Assembly: GCA_037783415.1 (NCBI GenBank)
Contig: JAZGTN010000009.1
Coordinates: 11,222,001 to 11,286,000, forward strand
Source of the DNA: Leptasterias polaris
Lineage: Eukaryota; Echinodermata; Asteroidea; Forcipulatida; Asteriidae
Direction of reading: 5' to 3'
DNA: 64,000 bases
Part shown: one piece after another, positions 43,157-54,474 of the stretch
How the letters are laid out: every line of letters begins with the position of its first letter
How positions within the stretch are numbered: the stretch's first letter is position 1
Program-made: the position numbers and the translations under genes
Notes under the pieces: generated by a model
The model's database searches: none
Told to the model about the DNA's origin: nothing
The model's input: the letters and a program-made list of their open reading frames with translations, nothing else

Positions 43157-43245
43157 GTACACCATCAGCTGCAGAGCGAACTTCTTTCCGAATCGAGTTG
43201 ATTGCTGTACTTGCCTGGATGGCATTCAAGTTATTGTACATCTAG
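43157..43245 (+). CDS. Candidate alternative last exon: GPI-signal-like hydrophobic tail
   Basis: Acceptor TTTTTTCTCATCAG is followed by an in-phase (phase 1) reading of 28 codons ending TAG: TPSAAERTSFRIE, then LIAVLAWMAFKLLYI, then stop. Spliced to the EGF exon it would replace the mucin stalk and transmembrane exon. Small residues (S-A-A), a short polar spacer and a hydrophobic C-terminus right at the stop are the layout of a GPI-attachment signal; the single Lys in the tail is slightly unusual. An AATAAA lies at 43614-43619. It could also be a chance open stretch (28 codons). The strong acceptor, correct phase and hydrophobic end argue for a real exon. Confidence 0.5.
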
Positions 43246-43374
43246 AAGAATAAGGACTGTTGGGGTTTAGAAAGAACCCATAATGTGTGACGCTCCTTGC
43301 CAAATGTAGGCACTTCCTGCCAAAACTGGGTTTATTTTCTGAACACTAATGTCAATGAGAGTAACAGCTTTCAA

Positions 43375-43949
43375 AGAGGAAGGGAAGTGAACAACTCGAT
43401 TTTGTGATGTACTCATTTTCCAATAGATAGAGTCTTCATGTGAGTGGGGAAAAAATTACAAGTCTCTAACCTCACGTTAAATTGGGGTAAATTGCTATTG
43501 CAATTGATACCCATCAAGTGCAAAATTTTGTCAAATCCAAAACATGTAATGACATCATTCTGAGAAAAATGAGTCTCTACATTTTGGTTCATACCTGACT
43601 TTCAATAATATTCAATAAAAACATCCTTGACCTTTTTAATGACCAAAAATTCCTCCTTGGAATGTAAAGATCCAATGGCGTCATGTTTCAAATTTCACTC
43701 TGAAAAAGTCAGTTATGAACCAAAACATCCTCGTACAAAAATTTAGAGAAACATTTTTTCTCAGAATGCTGTCATCAGATATTTTAGATATAGACAAATT
43801 TTGCACTTGGAGGGTATCGAATGCAATGGCAATTTACACCATTTTAACGTGAAGTTAGAGACTTGTAATTTATTCCCAACTCACATGGGGACTCTATCGA
43901 GTGGAAAAGGAGTACATCACAAAATTGAATTGCTCTTTTCCCTTCCTCT
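43375..43949. mobile_element. Fold-back MITE, about 575 bp
   Basis: The arms AGAGGAAGGG..TTTTGTGATGTACTC (left) and their complement (right) pair over about 170 bp. They include CAAGTCTCTAACCTCACGTT and the region around GTGCAAAATTTTGTC. The loop has weaker pairing (TTTTGGTTCATA with its complement). A fragment of the family is at 29885-29945. It holds the AATAAA nearest to the alternative last exon. Confidence 0.75.
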
Positions 43950-46900
43950 AAGGCTAACATTATGATAAGGGTTTCTCAACATACCAGACATGTGATTTGT
44001 CAGTCAGTATGTTACATGTACACTGATCTCCCTGCACTTTCAGATTTTCTTGATGGAGGTAAACTTGCCATCAAGAAATGAAAGACTGGGCTTTGTTAAG
44101 ACCAGACCTTCAAATTTCTCTAATTTGAAATGATGAAGAGAGGCTGTAAACCTTTCAGAATTTTTCATTTTTATGCAATCTCATCCTTGACATTATACAT
44201 GTACAACAAGGATCACTTGAGGTTGATGTTTTAGTTATCTTCTGTTTCATTGCTATTTCACCAATCACCATTTCCGAATTTTGGTTTGGGGCGTCACACA
44301 TTTGTTAAGAATTATACTGGTTGATAATGATAGTTGTGTTCAAGAAAAAGATTTTTTTTTGCTGTAGCCTAATGCTTTTAGAGACTTTCTCTTATAATTT
44401 TGTTACAATATGCACAGTACACATTTATGCTCTTTGTGCCGACACCTCTATGTTCCTTCAACCCCTCATGATCTACTGGTACAAGCTAGGGTTAGGGTTA
44501 GAATTAGAAAAGTAATTACAGGTGTCGGAACATAGGGGTACAATGTATTGCAGGGTTTTCCCTAAAAGTGGTCTGCTGGCCAAATGCTAGTTAAAATACC
44601 CAAGGACCAGTCAACTTCCAAGACAAGTGGTCCGGCTCTATCTAGATCAGTGTTGAAAAGCATCCCTAATCATAAATACGAAATATTGACCGGTGTACAC
44701 ACTAGCGGACTAGTGAAATAACAAATTAATTGGTCCTGCTGGCTATTCATTAACAAAGTGAAGGGGCAAACGCTTTATTCGAACATAGGGCGTTGGAACA
44801 TAGGTGTATACCGGGCGTACAATAGGAAATAAGTTTTTCTCAAATAAAGGATCACTAAATGGAAACAAGTTTAGAAACACAATATCATGAAAATGGTATT
44901 GTTTTCCTACAATTGGCACTTAATGTACATAAAAACAGCTACACATGAATGATTTAGCCTTTGAAAAAGACTGCTGTTGGGTAGTGAAACGTCAGGCCAT
45001 CAACTATTCTTTTGCAGTCAACATGAGTAATAAGCTTGTGGCTCCGTCGCTCTTATCACTTTCGTACATAAAGTAACAGTGCTGGGTAACCCATGACTGT
45101 GAATGTGAGTCACAGTCTGCTCATGCTACATTACATTAATAATTAAAATGTCAAGAAGGTACATGTGAAATATGCATAATGGGATCAATCGTGCACTCAT
45201 TAAAGTTCCACATGAAGGGAAATCTTGAGTCAGCATGATTGCTTAATGGCATGTCCATGTCTGTACAAATACAGTGTGTACCTGTTTTTTCATTACAAAA
45301 TAATGGTACAGCATGTACACAATGACCTTGTGATTACAGAGCATGTGTATTGAGTAGGGAAATCTTTCTATATGTACTTTAGTGTACATGTACAGTAGTG
45401 TATATCACTTTTCAGTGGCAATTGTTACGATGTTGTGTAGTGCATAGTTTACTTGGCCTCACTGGCTCCATAGTGTTGCAGTGTAGCAGTGAATGAGTTA
45501 AAGTGTATGCCAACAGTGCATTATAAAACTAGGTACTTGTACATGTACATGACATCAACTGTTCACTGTACAGCATAATTCAGGCCTTGGAAACCACCAT
45601 GACTTTTGACTCTAACCATGGTTACCAATGCTGTACATGTACATGTATGTTAGCCTAATTAGTGCTACCATGGCCCTACATGTACATGTACATGTATATG
45701 TAATTTTCCCATTTAAATTTATGTTATCATGATATGTTTAGAGAAGGACCTTTATACTTTTGCAAGTTCATTCCTATATTTAGCTTAGATAATAAAATTC
45801 ATTGCAATCAGCATAGAACTCCAAAAAATAAATCCACCTGCAAAGAATTGGTGGGAAAAAGGAAAAAACAGAAGAAAAGCTTTACACCATGTTTCATTTT
45901 TTGCTGTTATTGATTGTTAAAACCTTAGGGGGACTAATTCTCATTTTCCATTCCTGTTCTTGAATAATTGACTCAAAAAAAGTAAGATTGTTAAAAAATG
46001 TTTTAAAAAGAACAAGAAAAAAGAGATATTAGTTCTTAATGTTTAACTCTAACAATAAAGTATTTGCCCTTGCTGTGTAAAATAAAATAACACGGAAACA
46101 ACAAAAGTGCAAGAAAAGAAAAGAAAAGAAAAAATCAACAGCAGAAACTGTGTTTTGGTACCCTTCATTATAATTTTTTTTAAATCAGTTTTCTATACCT
46201 GAAACATTTTTTCTAATTATTCTGTAACTACATGTATGATCTTCAGAAAGCTTTTTTCATTTGATTGCATCTCTGTAATCAGGGTGTTAGAATATTTTAT
46301 TTTATATATTGTCAATATAACTTTTTATTTTAAGTCAGGTAAAGATACACATAGGACATGCTTCTTTATGACAAAAACTTAGTGCTCGACACCAGTTTTA
46401 TTCAAGTACAAGATATTGAACGGAGAAAACACGATTATGTCCAATCAAAATCAAAAGGCGAGTTTGTTTCCCTCAAAATGGCTGTTTTAAATTTGGTTTA
46501 CATTTATAAAAAAAAAAATATTAGAAACAAAAAGTAGTGAATTACTTAGCATGAAAAGGTAAATAGTATAGGGCATGCCATTTTTTAAAGGGATAGGTGT
46601 AGTTTAAGAAATGTTGTAAGTTTTTGTCTTTAGGATTAGAATGGTTTTCCGTTTTGAAGAAATTGCGTATGCATAAATGTTGTGTTGAGTTGTATTAATA
46701 AGGAAGTTTTACCGGTGCTTAAAGGTTTTTGTGGGATAGTTAATTAAGCGTTCAAATATTTACCATTTTAAGACATTGCTTACTTCCTTTCTAACAATTG
46801 ATAAAGTTCAATTCATCTGTATTATTTGGTTTTAATTGTCAAATTTTAAATTTTCTTAGAATCAAGTTGATTGAAAGAAGTTACAACCTGAGGCTAGTTA

Positions 46901-49900
46901 CATTAAAGAAGGTTTATTTTTTGGCTTTTTGTATTGCATGTTAAGAATGACACAATGAATAAAGGAAAATTATATACCCTCCCCTAAGGTTACTGTACAT
47001 GTGTACGTTGTCATAGAAGATTGCTCACTACAACTGTACAGTGTCTTTATTTACTAAACTTATAATGGTTATTGGCAAAATATATTATTGCACATCCTTA
47101 GTGCTTGATGATTGTAGGTGTATTTTTGTCCTGTGTCATTAACACAGTTTTCTATGGAAGTGTTTACGAGACATTGGGACAAATGAAGAAAGCCAGAATT
47201 CTGACTTCAAATTATCTCATATTTATGACTTGGTACATTAATGTCTTATATACATGTACATGTACATGTATGTCATACATGTAACACTGATGACTCAATT
47301 GGTACAAGTCGTTGCTATAACTTAAGCAACATACAATCATGAGATATAAGTCATTAGACTGGTTATGCTTTTTCATTATTATGAGATAAAGTCATTATGA
47401 CTTGCTTTAACTCAAGAGCCACTTAATGTTTACTTAATTTTCTTTGCAAAGACAACTTGAAAAATTCATTTTAATCCATGAATCTACAACAATAATTTTT
47501 TTGGGGCCAAATATCATAGAAAATGTTTTAGATAATTCAAATGAGTGTACCAGACTACTAGCGCGTGTACCACTGAGCTAGGGGTTTTACTTTTACTATC
47601 CAATTTTTTGGAAAATTTATGGTTTTTAATGAATAAGCTGTATAAAAAGAAAGACCTGGACACAGCAAAACAAACAATATTGTTTCCATCATTGCAATAA
47701 TGAATCTTTGAATGCGCTCTTTCCAATCCAATTGTGTAGCATCCCTGAATGAAATATCAATTGGAATGAATCTACTCAAAATATATATTAGCATAAAAAC
47801 TTACTTGGTAACGAGCAACGGAGAGCTGTTGATAGTATAAAACATTGTGAGAAACGACTCCCTCTGAAGTAACGTAGTTTTTGAGAAAGAGGTAATTTCT
47901 CACTAAAATAATAAAATACTTCTGGCCAGAAGCCTTTTATTCCTATCTGAAAGCACACTAATTTGTACAACAAGGGTGTTTTTACTTTCATCATTTTCTT
48001 GCAACTTCCATGACCAATTGAGCCCAAATTTTCACAGGCTTGTTATTTTATGCATATGTTGGGATACACCAAGTGAGAATACTAGTCTTTGACAATTACA
48101 AAATGTGTTCAGTGCCTTTAAAGAAATGTTTCATCCTACATGTTCCCATCTCTGTTTTGATTGAGATTGAAAGTTCTCTTCCAAAAACCAAAATGGTATT
48201 AATATTTTTTTTAAATAGAGAATGGGAATAGATATTCTCTTGTCTAAAACAATGATGGAATGGTCAAATAAAAATAAAAAAATGCAAGATATCTATATTC
48301 TGTTGTCAATTTCAGTAGGCACTGTACACTTGCACGTAGTTCAATGCTTCATTTATCAACATTACATGGATCAAAGTCTGGTACCTTCGTTATCGAGGGC
48401 AGACTTCATTGTAATAATCAGAATGCTCATTATGATATGCGAGTAATAAGTTACTATGGTAAAAGCTCATTGCGTCTGTTGTTGCTATGGTTACAATTTT
48501 TCATACAGCTTAGGGAAATCATCTCCGGGGGTTTATAGTCTGAAATGCAAAAAGGCTTATTAATTCTTGGGATTGAAAATCTCAACTAAATATAGTCATA
48601 TGTAAAAAAACAAAAACAAACAACAGATTAACAAATCGGAGGCTGTAATTTGCACTACATCATCCATGATCTTTTTAAGAAACAAGCTTGTTCATAGCGA
48701 GTTGTCCCTGCCCAGCGTGTAAAAATAAGTTTAAATTAATTAACATAATTGATTAGCTGTGATTTAAAGGAGATTTAGGGAAATCGTAATACACCGCAGG
48801 GTTATGAAGGTGTATCACATTCTTATCGAGCCTAACAGTAATACCCATCAAAGGGGCTAGTTACCTGAAAAATGGAATAGTCTTGCTCCATTTCCTCTCA
48901 AGCTGTTTTTAATGAATGGTTGATGAAGACTTATGGGATTGCTCTGACGCCCCGCCCACCTTCCAAACCCCATCCAAAGATTTTATGGCCTAATTAACCC
49001 TTACCCTGTCTAAAATATCTCCTATGATAACAAACCCTGGATGAAGATGATTGATGTAGAGGCCATGACCCCTGAGTCTAAGGTTATATTTACACACAGA
49101 AGCTCCTGCTGGAGCTGTGGCATGCATTTGTAATGACATTCCAAGGGTGAAACTAACCCAGTGCATGCATCCATCTTTTAGATACATTTGTATTCATGTG
49201 CAAAGTCATTAACAAGTTGGCATTTAACCTACTGAGTGCAGCAGCTATAGCCAGACTCACTCCAGGTTTTAATTTACTCGCTAATTCTTTACGAGGAAGT
49301 AATTGTTCCAAATAACATGTGACTCTTACTGGAGATTTCATAAGATAAGATACTAGTAGGTGATTACAGGTTTTGGTTTCATGGTATAATGGAATTTCTT
49401 AATCATTGGAAATGTATAGCTGAAATCAAAACAACTGTTTACATATGTATGATTTGAAAGCATTACACTAAAACATGGGCGTGAGCAGTTAATCCAATCA
49501 AAAGTGGAAGTTGTTATTATACAGCAAGCAGTATACTTGTTACAATAAACATTATTTCTGGTAATTTGGGCAAAGTTTTGTTTAACGTCAAGAAGGACCA
49601 ACAAGTTAAACGAGGTGGAAAACCTCCATGGTTGTACCATGGAGGAAGGAGTACTATTCCTTCCTCCATGGTTGTACCTCAATAGTATCAATAATCATGT
49701 GACTTTTGTTGTTGCCGACACTCAATTTGATTGTGTGGCCTTCGAAGCATTAATTTGAACTTGTACAAAACAGTGGAATCACTGAAAATGAGATTCCTTT
49801 TTCATATTCTGATGAAAAGGAACTAGTAATTTATCACGATACTCTCATCTCGTAAAGTTAATGATAGGAAAATCCTTATTTCAGTTTTATGTTCTTTTAA

Positions 49901-50256
49901 AATCACAGGTTATAAATGGTTTACATATTTGTTTCAGGAAATGTACTAGTTCTTTTCACATTTCCTGAATGTTTTTAGTTGTGCATGTCTAATCTTTGAT
50001 GGTATACAAGGTCAGAGGGACTCCGAGAATGTACATGGGCATGACATGTACATGTACATTTACTGCAAACTGTAAAATGTGTGTGTAGGCGAGGCCTACA
50101 CAGAGCATGCAGCAAACAAATTGCATTCAGTGACAACGCCCCAAGTTCCTGTTTTGATTGTACACACAGTCTGTCTGGTGATGTAAGGGGAATTCCCCTT
50201 ATTTCACCGCGCAGTGACGACATTCTTCGCGCTCTGAAAGGTCAGGTCACGTTAAT
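43950..50256. other. Intron 4, late part: no gene seen, several minor repeats
   Basis: Visible are copies of GGTGTCGGAACATAGG in both orientations near 44437, 44521 and 44790 (a small decayed inverted-repeat element), TACATGTA runs (45640-45700, 47250), an AAAAG run (46115), and a dispersed repeat at about 47990-48110 (GAGCCCAAATTTTCACAGG) that recurs at about 61255. A short hairpin with TCCTTCCTCCATGG lies at 49625-49675. None codes for a recognisable protein. Confidence 0.5.
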
Positions 50257-50608
50257 GCATGAGCGCTGATGTACACTACTGTACACTGCACACTGTGTGG
50301 GTGTCGTCTGGCTTCATGCCATGGGAGCAGAATGTGTACACGGTAAATGGTAGGCCCTACATGTCGTCTGTATGACATTGTTGTTGAGCCAATCCCTGCT
50401 ATACGAATACACATAAAAGCCAACCAAAGCTCCTATGCATGAGCGCCGATGTACACTGTACACTGCACACTGTGTGGGTGTCTGGCTTCATGGCATGCCA
50501 AGCTACTCATGTAATATGCGAGCAGAATGTGTACACAGTAAATGGTAGGCCCTACATGTCGTCTTGTTGAGCCAATCCCTGCTATACGAATACACATAAA
50601 AGCCAACC
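50257..50608 (+). repeat. Tandem duplication, two units of about 175 bp
   Basis: Units 50257-50436 and 50437-50608 both start GCATGAGCGC and end CACATAAAAGCCAACC. The second has an extra 30 bp near 50497, and the first has extra short pieces. Non-coding. Confidence 0.8.
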
Positions 50609-51785
50609 GGACCCGTCTGTGGAAACAACAAAGCAGAATTTACAGTTTTAAATAATTGTGTTAAATTTAACATGGCTACTTTGAACAAGGAAATTGAGGA
50701 ATATATTTTTAGGCGATAGAATTGAACAGGAAGCCATTTTGAGGGAAAGACATGAATGTGTGTTATATCGGTGTACACAGTCTGGAAAAACAAAAGTATT
50801 CAACATTTCCAGATGATATTGGAATGTCTGAAGTTTACATAATGATGTATAATTACAACATACATAAATAAACGTATTTCAACGTGGGATGTGGCAATGT
50901 GCCTTTCCACTACATAGATCTATACGATTTTGTTAATGTTTTTCCCTGGCTGTAAAACATACATTAATGTCTGTAAAGTGTAATATATTTGAATATCTGT
51001 CTAGCATTTACGTTTGAGTTATTATTATTAGTATAAATAATAATAATAAAATGTCACATACAATCGAAAAACCTACATGTATATATACATGTTATTCAAG
51101 CAAAAATGTGTTGTAATTATGAGAATCATCAGGCCCGATACTTCGTTTTTGAAATAGCAAGGAGACACCAAGGCGTTTCCCCTTGTTAAAGAGCACGTCT
51201 GTATGGAAAATTTAAATTTATATTGTAACATAAGGGGCACCAAAGCTTGACCAGGGGCAAATGAAGCAAATTCCCCCATTGCCTCATTGAAGTATCAGGC
51301 TTGCGCATCCCCATATCTGCTTACGAATTGTCTTTTTTTATTTCATCGTATGTAGGCCTATGTTAATTGGTTAACTGGATATACATTACTTTTTGTTAGG
51401 AAGTCTGTATATCAGACCGGACCGCAGAGTAAGGAAAAGAGCCAAGGTATACACTTGCTCCATGATCAGACCCAGTGATTGTCGCATTGGTCACTTTAAC
51501 GTTACCGAGTTTTGCATTTCGGCTCAATTTACATGTTGTAATTTAGTTTGTATAGGCCTATTTGAGAGAAACAAATTGTCGTCGACTTGTTTTCTTCAGA
51601 TTGTAATTTTGTTTTCTTTGCAAAGTGGCCGGGGCTCTGGGTTCCAATTATGATGCCTTTGGATAACATTAATTAATTAATTCATGTAGCAAGGTTCTTA
51701 AGCAAACTCTGTGTTCACAAAGACAATAACACCTAAACAATTAACTCATTGTATTTCTAAATTGCATGACTGGCTGTTGTCACAG
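50609..51785. other. Intron 4, end: no gene seen
   Basis: AT-rich, with a TAATAATAAT microsatellite near 51025. Nothing recognised before the stalk exon. Confidence 0.45.
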
Positions 51786-51830
51786 AGAAACCAACAACAA
51801 CAACACCAAAGCCACCGACCCAAACTTCAG
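51786..51830 (+). CDS. Exon 5: mucin-type stalk, 15 residues
   Basis: A 45-bp exon between GTTGTCACAG and GTAAATATG, phase 1 at both ends. It reads E-KPTTTTPKPPTQTS after joining, so nearly every residue is Thr, Pro or Lys, as in O-glycosylated stalks. Removing it keeps the frame, so it may be a cassette exon. It is too short to stand alone; the call rests on splice sites, phase and composition shared with the next two exons. Confidence 0.55.
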
Positions 51831-52957
51831 GTAAATATGCAATAACCAGAATTAACTCGCAGTGCTTCCAATTGATCATTATCACCAAAGAAGAAAAACA
51901 AACACCAGTATATAAACAATGCATCCACCCCATGTTCATATAGTTACATGTAGCTATGATCACTTTGAAGACAGAGTATCTCTTATCGGCTTCAGCAGCC
52001 ATCTTTTGTATCAAGGAGCTAAAGTTCATTTTTTTAAAACTTTGTGCAAATCACAAAATAAACCCGTTACCGAGGAACCCTGGCCTTCCTGCAGGCACAA
52101 GTTGTACACAGCTCAGTGGAAGAAAACTGTTGATACATCTCAACCCTTGTTGTTGAGCAGTTCTTTCTCGTGTGACCGGTAGGATCTTGGCTGACACGAA
52201 ATGTAGGCCTATTGTACATGTACAAGATTAATCTTTTTGTGAACAAGGTGACCATGGTCTACACTTATGGCCTCAGGACAATTAAAACAATCTTGGTTAA
52301 GGGCAAACTGCATCCCAAAATAAAGCTCAATATTAAGGCTGGCTCAAGCTTGAACCCAGTCGGCTGTTAAATGACTTGGGATGTATTTATGTTACTCAGG
52401 GCATTAGGCGTACCTGTGTGTGTATACTAAAGTCCCTGTATCGGATATATTCACATCTCAAATTAAATCTCTGACCGAGCTCCGGCAGCGCCATCCGAGT
52501 TGTTGAGATCCTGAGATTATTATTTCAGGATGATGACATCATAAACGTAATGCTTCGTAATGACATTGTCGCCGACAATGTCATTACGAAGCATGTGTCT
52601 GTCCTGCGTATGACGTGTGCCAGTTCAAACCAAAAAACGGCGGACAGAGGCTATACCAAATTTAATATTGAAAAGGCTCTTACTAAGGTCTGTGATTGAT
52701 TCAGTCATCACCTGTATTTTAAACAACTAAGATTGGCAAAAGATGGCTGTGCAGCTCGAGAAATGCGCAAATCCAACTTAATCATAAATTTTCATTCATT
52801 TGTGAGTATATATTACGTCATCACATGTTATCACAGTAGTTAGTTGCCATTGTTTTTTTGTTTTTTTTGTTCTGGTGAAAGAATACGCCCTTTAAAGTAG
52901 AATATAGCCTCATTTTATTTCACTAACCATCTTTAGAATTATTACATGACATAACAG
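51831..52957. other. Intron 5
   Basis: No gene seen. Contains the perfect 45-bp palindrome at 52550-52594. Confidence 0.45.
52550..52594. repeat. Perfect 45-bp palindrome
   Basis: Arms of 22 bp (ATGCTTCGTAATGACATTGTCG and its exact complement) sit around a single C. It would form a strong hairpin in DNA or RNA. Confidence 0.9.
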
Positions 52958-53011
52958 TAACCACGACCACGGAGGAGACCGTCAAAACACAACAAACTAC
53001 CCAGTTATCAG
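52958..53011 (+). CDS. Exon 6: mucin-type stalk, 18 residues
   Basis: A 54-bp exon, acceptor CATAACAG, donor GTATTG, phase 1 at both ends, reading V-TTTTEETVKTQQTTQLS. Thr-rich with Gln and Glu, like its neighbours. The donor is weaker than those of the other exons. Confidence 0.5.
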
Positions 53012-54207
53012 GTATTGAAGTTTACGGTATCTCAAAATCCACTGTGCTTCCAGACAATTGTCATTTGCTTCACTGTGTCTGAAAACGAGGGCATAACCTG
53101 AGTCCTTTTTGGGTCAATATGACCCAAAATCTGTGTCACAATGGACCCAGAAGTTTGTCAAACTGACGAAGAATCAGACTTGAAATCCCACTATTGACTA
53201 GTTTGCCGGTCAACCTTACCCCATAACTGGTTAGGCGTCCTGGGAACTGGACACTGGGTCAGTTCCGACCATAGCCATGGCTTATTATTTGTGTGTGTTT
53301 CTTAATATAAATAGTCTAATACACTGACTCTCTTAAGTGAATGTTGGGAATAATAATTGAGTTTGTTTATACTGTAAATACAGAGGCCCTATCACAGAGT
53401 TGCTTCAGTGAGGGAGTAACCCGAGGAATGCGAAAAGGTTCAACAAGTAACTGGCTCCCAGTAAGCCAAAATGTTGGATTGGTAGGGGGGAGGGGAATTT
53501 AAAACCACAAGATCTAGCTCGGGCTCTGTCAGCAAGAAATCTTTAAAGCCTGGTACAAAGAACGTGGCTCCCAAATATCATAGGGGTTTCAGATCTGGTT
53601 AGGTCTGTAGGCCTGTGTCTTTACAATTTTGTACACGAAGTGTTAGGAGTGAACATTTCAGCCCCTCTTGAAAACTAGCCATTTCTGGGACCTGACCCCA
53701 TCCCCCCTCGCTGAGATATGTGGAATAGTCCAGTTTAATATATCAAGGACTTTGACTCCACCAGGTCATTGCAGTTATGCAAAAACAGTAAAATAAATAA
53801 TATGTTCCATGACTTAATTATTAGCCCTCACTTAGCACAAAGTAACTTCAACGAAGTTGATGTTTTTTTTGACCGTCAATCTACATCTTGCAGTGCGTCT
53901 TTGAACTTAAGAAAGGTTCCTCTCGGTTCTCGTTGTATCGTGAATCAGGTGAAACAGGTGAATGACATTAACCGCTGAAGAAACCGAGTCCACCCAAAGA
54001 GCTAACAAACGATTTGATTATTTTTCTTTTATTCATTCATTTATTTACGGTACTTATTGATTTGTCTTATATTCGTTTACTTTAACTTATTTTTATGAGA
54101 TGACTGTGTTGACATCTTTTTAATTGAGTTTTTTGTTAGCTGATAAACCTTCGGATATTTTGGTTTTAGTTAAGCGTGGACTTATGGTTTAGATCTTACA
54201 TTCACAG
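53012..54207. other. Intron 6 with a GGGTCAATTCTGACCC-family repeat
   Basis: Positions about 53095-53280 belong to the dispersed family described at 58286-58550 (GGGTCAATATGACCC, CAGAAGTTTGTC). No coding exon was accepted here. Confidence 0.5.
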
Positions 54208-54474
54208 CTGACATGAACACTACCACGACACCGCAAGACACTTCAACCCCAACTTCACCAACACAAGAAACCACAATGTCCCCCACTGGTCCTCCTGAAA
54301 CAACACCAAATTTAAATTCCACTGGTTCAAATAATGAAAGTACTACCCCCACTGGTTCAAGTGAAATGACCATTGGTTCAACTGATAAGACCAATAGTAC
54401 ATATCCCCCTTTTCCATCAACCACTGCCAACACGCCTGAAACAACAACGGAGTGCACGGCTCTTTGTGAGGAAG
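54208..54474 (+). CDS. Exon 7: main mucin-type stalk, 89 residues
   Basis: A 267-bp exon, acceptor ACATTCACAG, donor GTACTT, phase 1 at both ends. It is dominated by Thr, Ser, Pro and Asn (MNTTTTPQDTSTPTSP, then two near-repeats of TPTGSS/SPTGPP and IGSTDKTNST). Composition is typical of dense O-glycosylation; N-glycosylation sites NES and NST are also present. The end ECTALCEE adds two Cys four residues apart just before the membrane, which could form interchain bonds. It joins exon 8 to give EE-E-TPRG. Confidence 0.75.

Noticed and set aside
44960..45060. Possible retroelement 3' flank (GTGAAACGTCAGGCC with following CTCCGTCGCTC)
   Set aside because: It reminded me of sequence next to Penelope-like elements, but no coding remnant adjoins it and no hammerhead core (CUGAUGA..GAAA) could be matched.
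53395..53500. Possible exon after TAAATACAG (frame EALSQSCFSEGVTRG..)
   Set aside because: In phase, but it runs into a stop with no plausible donor and no stalk-like or hydrophobic composition.
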